A stretch of DNA of 7,650 nucleotides. Source: an uncultured Clostridium sp. Its GTDB lineage: Bacteria > Bacillota_I > Bacilli_A > RF39 > UBA660. Under the pieces are notes generated by a model. The model saw only the letters and a program-made list of their open reading frames with translations. It made no database searches and was not told the DNA's origin. Numbering within the stretch: position 1 is the stretch's first letter; each line of letters begins with the position of its first letter. A program made the translations under genes and the position numbers. The stretch is from contig CABUQZ010000038.1 in NCBI GenBank assembly GCA_902493795.1, positions 1 to 7,650 on the forward strand. Reading direction: 5' to 3'. This document shows positions 5,913 to 7,650 of the stretch, piece after piece.

Positions 5913-7307
5913 ATGTATGATGTAGTAATAGTAGGAGCAGGTCCAGCAGGACTATTCACTGCCTACGAATTATTAGAAAAAGATAAAAAATTAAAAATAG
6001 CGATACTTGATCGAGGACTAAAAGCAGATAAAAGAATGTGTCCTATGAATAAGTTTAAAACTGAATGTAAAGACTGTAAACCATGTGGAATTTTATCTGG
6101 TTATGGTGGAGCAGGAACGTTTTCTGATGGAAAGTTAAACTTTGTTCCAAAATTAGGTAAATCTGACCTATTTAAATATATGGGTAGACAAGAAGCTTTT
6201 GATATAATTGACGATACTGAAAAAATATTTAACCAATTTGGAATGGATAGCAAAGTATATCCAACAAATATGGATGAAGCAAATAAAATTAAAGAAAAAG
6301 TAGCAAAAACAGGTGCCAGTTTATTAATTATTAAACAAAAGCACCTAGGAAGCGACCACTTACCAAAATACATTGATGATATTACAAAATATCTAGAGAA
6401 AAAAGGTGTAGACACTTTTGAACAAGCTGATGTACAAGATATAGCAGAAGATAAAGATAAATATAGAGTTACTTATAAAACACCTAAAGGATTAAAAGAA
6501 GTAGAAGGAAAATACATCGTTGTAGCACCAGGAAGAACAGGAGCTAAATGGATTCAAGAGCTTGCTGATAAATATAAAATTCCTTATGTATCTCAAAGTA
6601 TTGAAATAGGAGTAAGAGTAGAAACAAGAAAAGAAATATTAGATGATATAACAAATGTTATCTATGACCCTACAATATTTATTAAAACAGACACATATGG
6701 AGATGAGATAAGAACATTTTGTACTAATCCAGGAGGTTTTGTTGCCAAAGAAAATTATGAAGGTTATATCTGTGTAAATGGGCATTCCCTAAAAGACATT
6801 AAGTCAAGCAACAGTAACTTTGCATTTATTTCTAAAGTACATTTGACTCATCCAGTTACAAACACAAGACTATATGGTGAATCAATTGCAAGAATTGCTA
6901 ATGTTTTAGGAGATGGAAAACCAATTATTCAATCATTAAAAGATTTAAAAAATGGAAGAAGAAGTGAGTGGCATAGAATAGAAAAAGGTTTTATTGAACC
7001 AACCCTTAAGGATTGTGTAGCAGGAGACTTAGCACTCGTACTTCCACATAGAATTATCACTAATATAATTGAAGGACTTGAAAGATTAGACAAAATAATA
7101 CCAGGAGTTAATAACGACGAAACGCTTCTATATGGACCAGAAATAAAGTTCTTTAGTAACGAAATAACAACAGATAACAACATGAAAATAGAAGGACAAA
7201 ATATATACTTTATTGGAGATGGTTCTGGAAAAGCTGGAAACATCGTAACAGCTGCAGCAACTGGATTAATTGCAGCTCGCGATATTATAAAAAGAAATAA
7301 AGAGTAG
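5913..7307 (+). CDS. FAD-dependent oxidoreductase, COG2509-like
   Basis: This 464-residue protein is predicted to be a cytoplasmic flavoprotein dehydrogenase of unknown substrate. A Rossmann motif GAGPAG (8-13) opens the protein and an acidic residue (D33) ends the second strand, as expected for binding FAD ribose. The family-type segment GYGGAGTFSDGKL lies at 63-75, and the closing FAD motif IGDGSGKAGNIVTAAATG spans 434-451. Between the first two lies a cysteine cluster, C43, C52, C55 and C58 (CX8CX2CX2C), which could hold a metal or cluster or be redox-active. A clear AAAGAGGT site precedes the ATG, and the gap from leuS is 12 nt, so it is the third gene of the T-box operon. A functional link to leucine or translation is not evident from the sequence. 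Family placement is from recall of characteristic motifs. Confidence 0.85.
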   Translation: MYDVVIVGAGPAGLFTAYELLEKDKKLKIAILDRGLKADKRMCPMNKFKTECKDCKPCGILSGYGGAGTFSDGKLNFVPKLGKSDLFKYMGRQEAFDIIDDTEKIFNQFGMDSKVYPTNMDEANKIKEKVAKTGASLLIIKQKHLGSDHLPKYIDDITKYLEKKGVDTFEQADVQDIAEDKDKYRVTYKTPKGLKEVEGKYIVVAPGRTGAKWIQELADKYKIPYVSQSIEIGVRVETRKEILDDITNVIYDPTIFIKTDTYGDEIRTFCTNPGGFVAKENYEGYICVNGHSLKDIKSSNSNFAFISKVHLTHPVTNTRLYGESIARIANVLGDGKPIIQSLKDLKNGRRSEWHRIEKGFIEPTLKDCVAGDLALVLPHRIITNIIEGLERLDKIIPGVNNDETLLYGPEIKFFSNEITTDNNMKIEGQNIYFIGDGSGKAGNIVTAAATGLIAARDIIKRNKE

Positions 7308-7321
7308 AAAGCTCTTTTTTT
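7299..7321 (+). terminator. Weak terminator at the end of the leuS operon
   Basis: AAAGAGT (7299-7305) pairs with GCTCTTT (7311-7317) around the loop AGAAA, and T residues continue to 7321. The stop codon of the oxidoreductase lies inside the hairpin. The stem is short and only four T residues follow it, so read-through into the next small gene is plausible. Confidence 0.5.
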
Positions 7322-7368
7322 CGACACCAAATTACAATGATAAAATATAAGATAATATTGGTGATAAA

Positions 7369-7539
7369 ATGAAAGTAAAAGTTTTTGATGAATCACACGA
7401 AAATGATTTAGAAGAAGATATAAATAACTTTTTACAAGAGGGAAAAGAAGTAATAGATATTAAATTTCAAGTAGCAATTTCTATGTTTCAAGAAGAACAA
7501 ATATATTGCTTTTCAGCCCTTATAATATATAAAGGTTAG
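7369..7539 (+). CDS. Cse60-like small protein (sporulation-associated family)
   Basis: A complete 56-residue ORF reads MKVKVFDESHENDLEEDIN at its start, has DIKFQVAISMFQEEQIYCF at 30-48 and ends SALIIYKG. This agrees closely with my recollection of the Bacillus Cse60 family, small proteins with a KVFDEEHE-type start and a C-terminal EQIYCFSAMVIY motif, whose gene is expressed in the mother cell during sporulation. The biochemical role is not known. A GGTGA ribosome binding site lies at 7360-7364, 4 nt before the ATG, like the site of the GH31 gene. It is 61 nt beyond the oxidoreductase, behind a weak terminator. AT-rich sequence with TAAAAT/TATAAG hexamers (7341-7351) could hold a promoter, but no convincing -35 is visible. 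Whether this organism sporulates cannot be told from here. Confidence 0.8.
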   Translation: MKVKVFDESHENDLEEDINNFLQEGKEVIDIKFQVAISMFQEEQIYCFSALIIYKG

Positions 7540-7548
7540 TTAAATAGT

Positions 7549-7600
7549 AAAATGCAATTTTTATAAAAATATTATAATTACAAGAAAAAATGCAATTTTT
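7549..7600 (+). repeat. Pair of 14-nt direct repeats
   Basis: AAAATGCAATTTTT occurs at 7549-7562 and again at 7587-7600, 38 nt apart start to start. Each copy is nearly palindromic. The second copy forms the loop and inner stem of the terminator at 7581-7612. The pair could be a protein-binding site, a duplication, or chance in AT-rich DNA. Confidence 0.5.
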
Positions 7601-7612
7601 TTCTTGTTTTTT
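7581..7612 (+). terminator. Intrinsic terminator after the Cse60-like gene
   Basis: CAAGAAAAAA (7581-7590) is a perfect 10-bp complement of TTTTTTCTTG (7597-7606) around the loop TGCAAT, followed by six T residues (7607-7612). It lies 41 nt beyond the stop codon. The remaining 38 nt of the window are AT-rich and end with AAAAGGAAAT, which might be the ribosome binding region of a gene starting outside the window. Confidence 0.8.
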
Positions 7613-7650
7613 AATGATTTTATAGTAAAATATTTTTTGAAAAAGGAAAT

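Noticed and set aside
6101..6415. Minus-strand ORF of 104 codons inside the oxidoreductase gene
   Set aside because: It lies antisense to a well-supported flavoprotein gene and its translation has no recognisable family features.
6929..7396. Minus-strand ORF of 155 codons across the end of the oxidoreductase gene and the following spacer
   Set aside because: Most of it is antisense to conserved FAD-binding sequence, it overlaps the Cse60-like gene start, and its start has no good ribosome binding site.
7605..7631. Promoter at the right edge (TTGTTT with TAAAAT)
   Set aside because: The spacing is only 15 nt and the -35 overlaps the terminator; too weak to annotate without the downstream gene.

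Overview
The window is strongly AT-rich. It has Bacillota-type Shine-Dalgarno sites (GGAGGT, AAGGAGGTG), a T-box leader, and Arg codons that are mostly AGA. Trp is read from TGG and all five complete genes stop at TAA or TAG, so the standard code fits. The LeuRS is the short Bacillus/Clostridium form, and the last gene resembles the Bacillus sporulation protein Cse60. All this points to a low-GC Firmicute (Bacilli, Clostridia or a related gut lineage). I cannot place it to genus. I see no mobile elements, CRISPR arrays, tRNA or rRNA genes.

Layout. Positions 1-397 are an intergenic region between divergent genes. A leftward gene starts at position 14 and runs off the window behind a perfect Shine-Dalgarno site. 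Its probable leader (about 131-210, leftward) is richer in G and C than its surroundings and can fold in three mutually exclusive ways, one of them terminator-like. On the + strand a hairpin with a T run (330-361) ends just ahead of a large cytoplasmic glycoside hydrolase family 31 gene (398-2818), which ends in a weak terminator.

Positions 2854-7321 form one transcription unit. A good sigma-A-type promoter (TTGAAT-17-TATAAT) drives a leucine T-box leader with specifier CTT, the conserved AAGGTGGTACCGCG block and a regulated terminator. It controls a small three-helix membrane protein of unknown function, leucyl-tRNA synthetase (leuS, whose start lies inside the preceding gene), and a COG2509-like FAD-dependent oxidoreductase 12 nt downstream. 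Uncharged tRNA-Leu should therefore raise expression of all three.

After a weak terminator, a 56-residue Cse60-like gene (7369-7539) is followed by a strong AT hairpin terminator at 7581-7612.

The main points for a second look are the unassigned structured leader near the left edge, the unknown membrane protein sitting between the T-box and leuS, the altered editing motif in LeuRS, the Glu at the expected acid/base position of the GH31 enzyme, and the four-cysteine cluster in the oxidoreductase.
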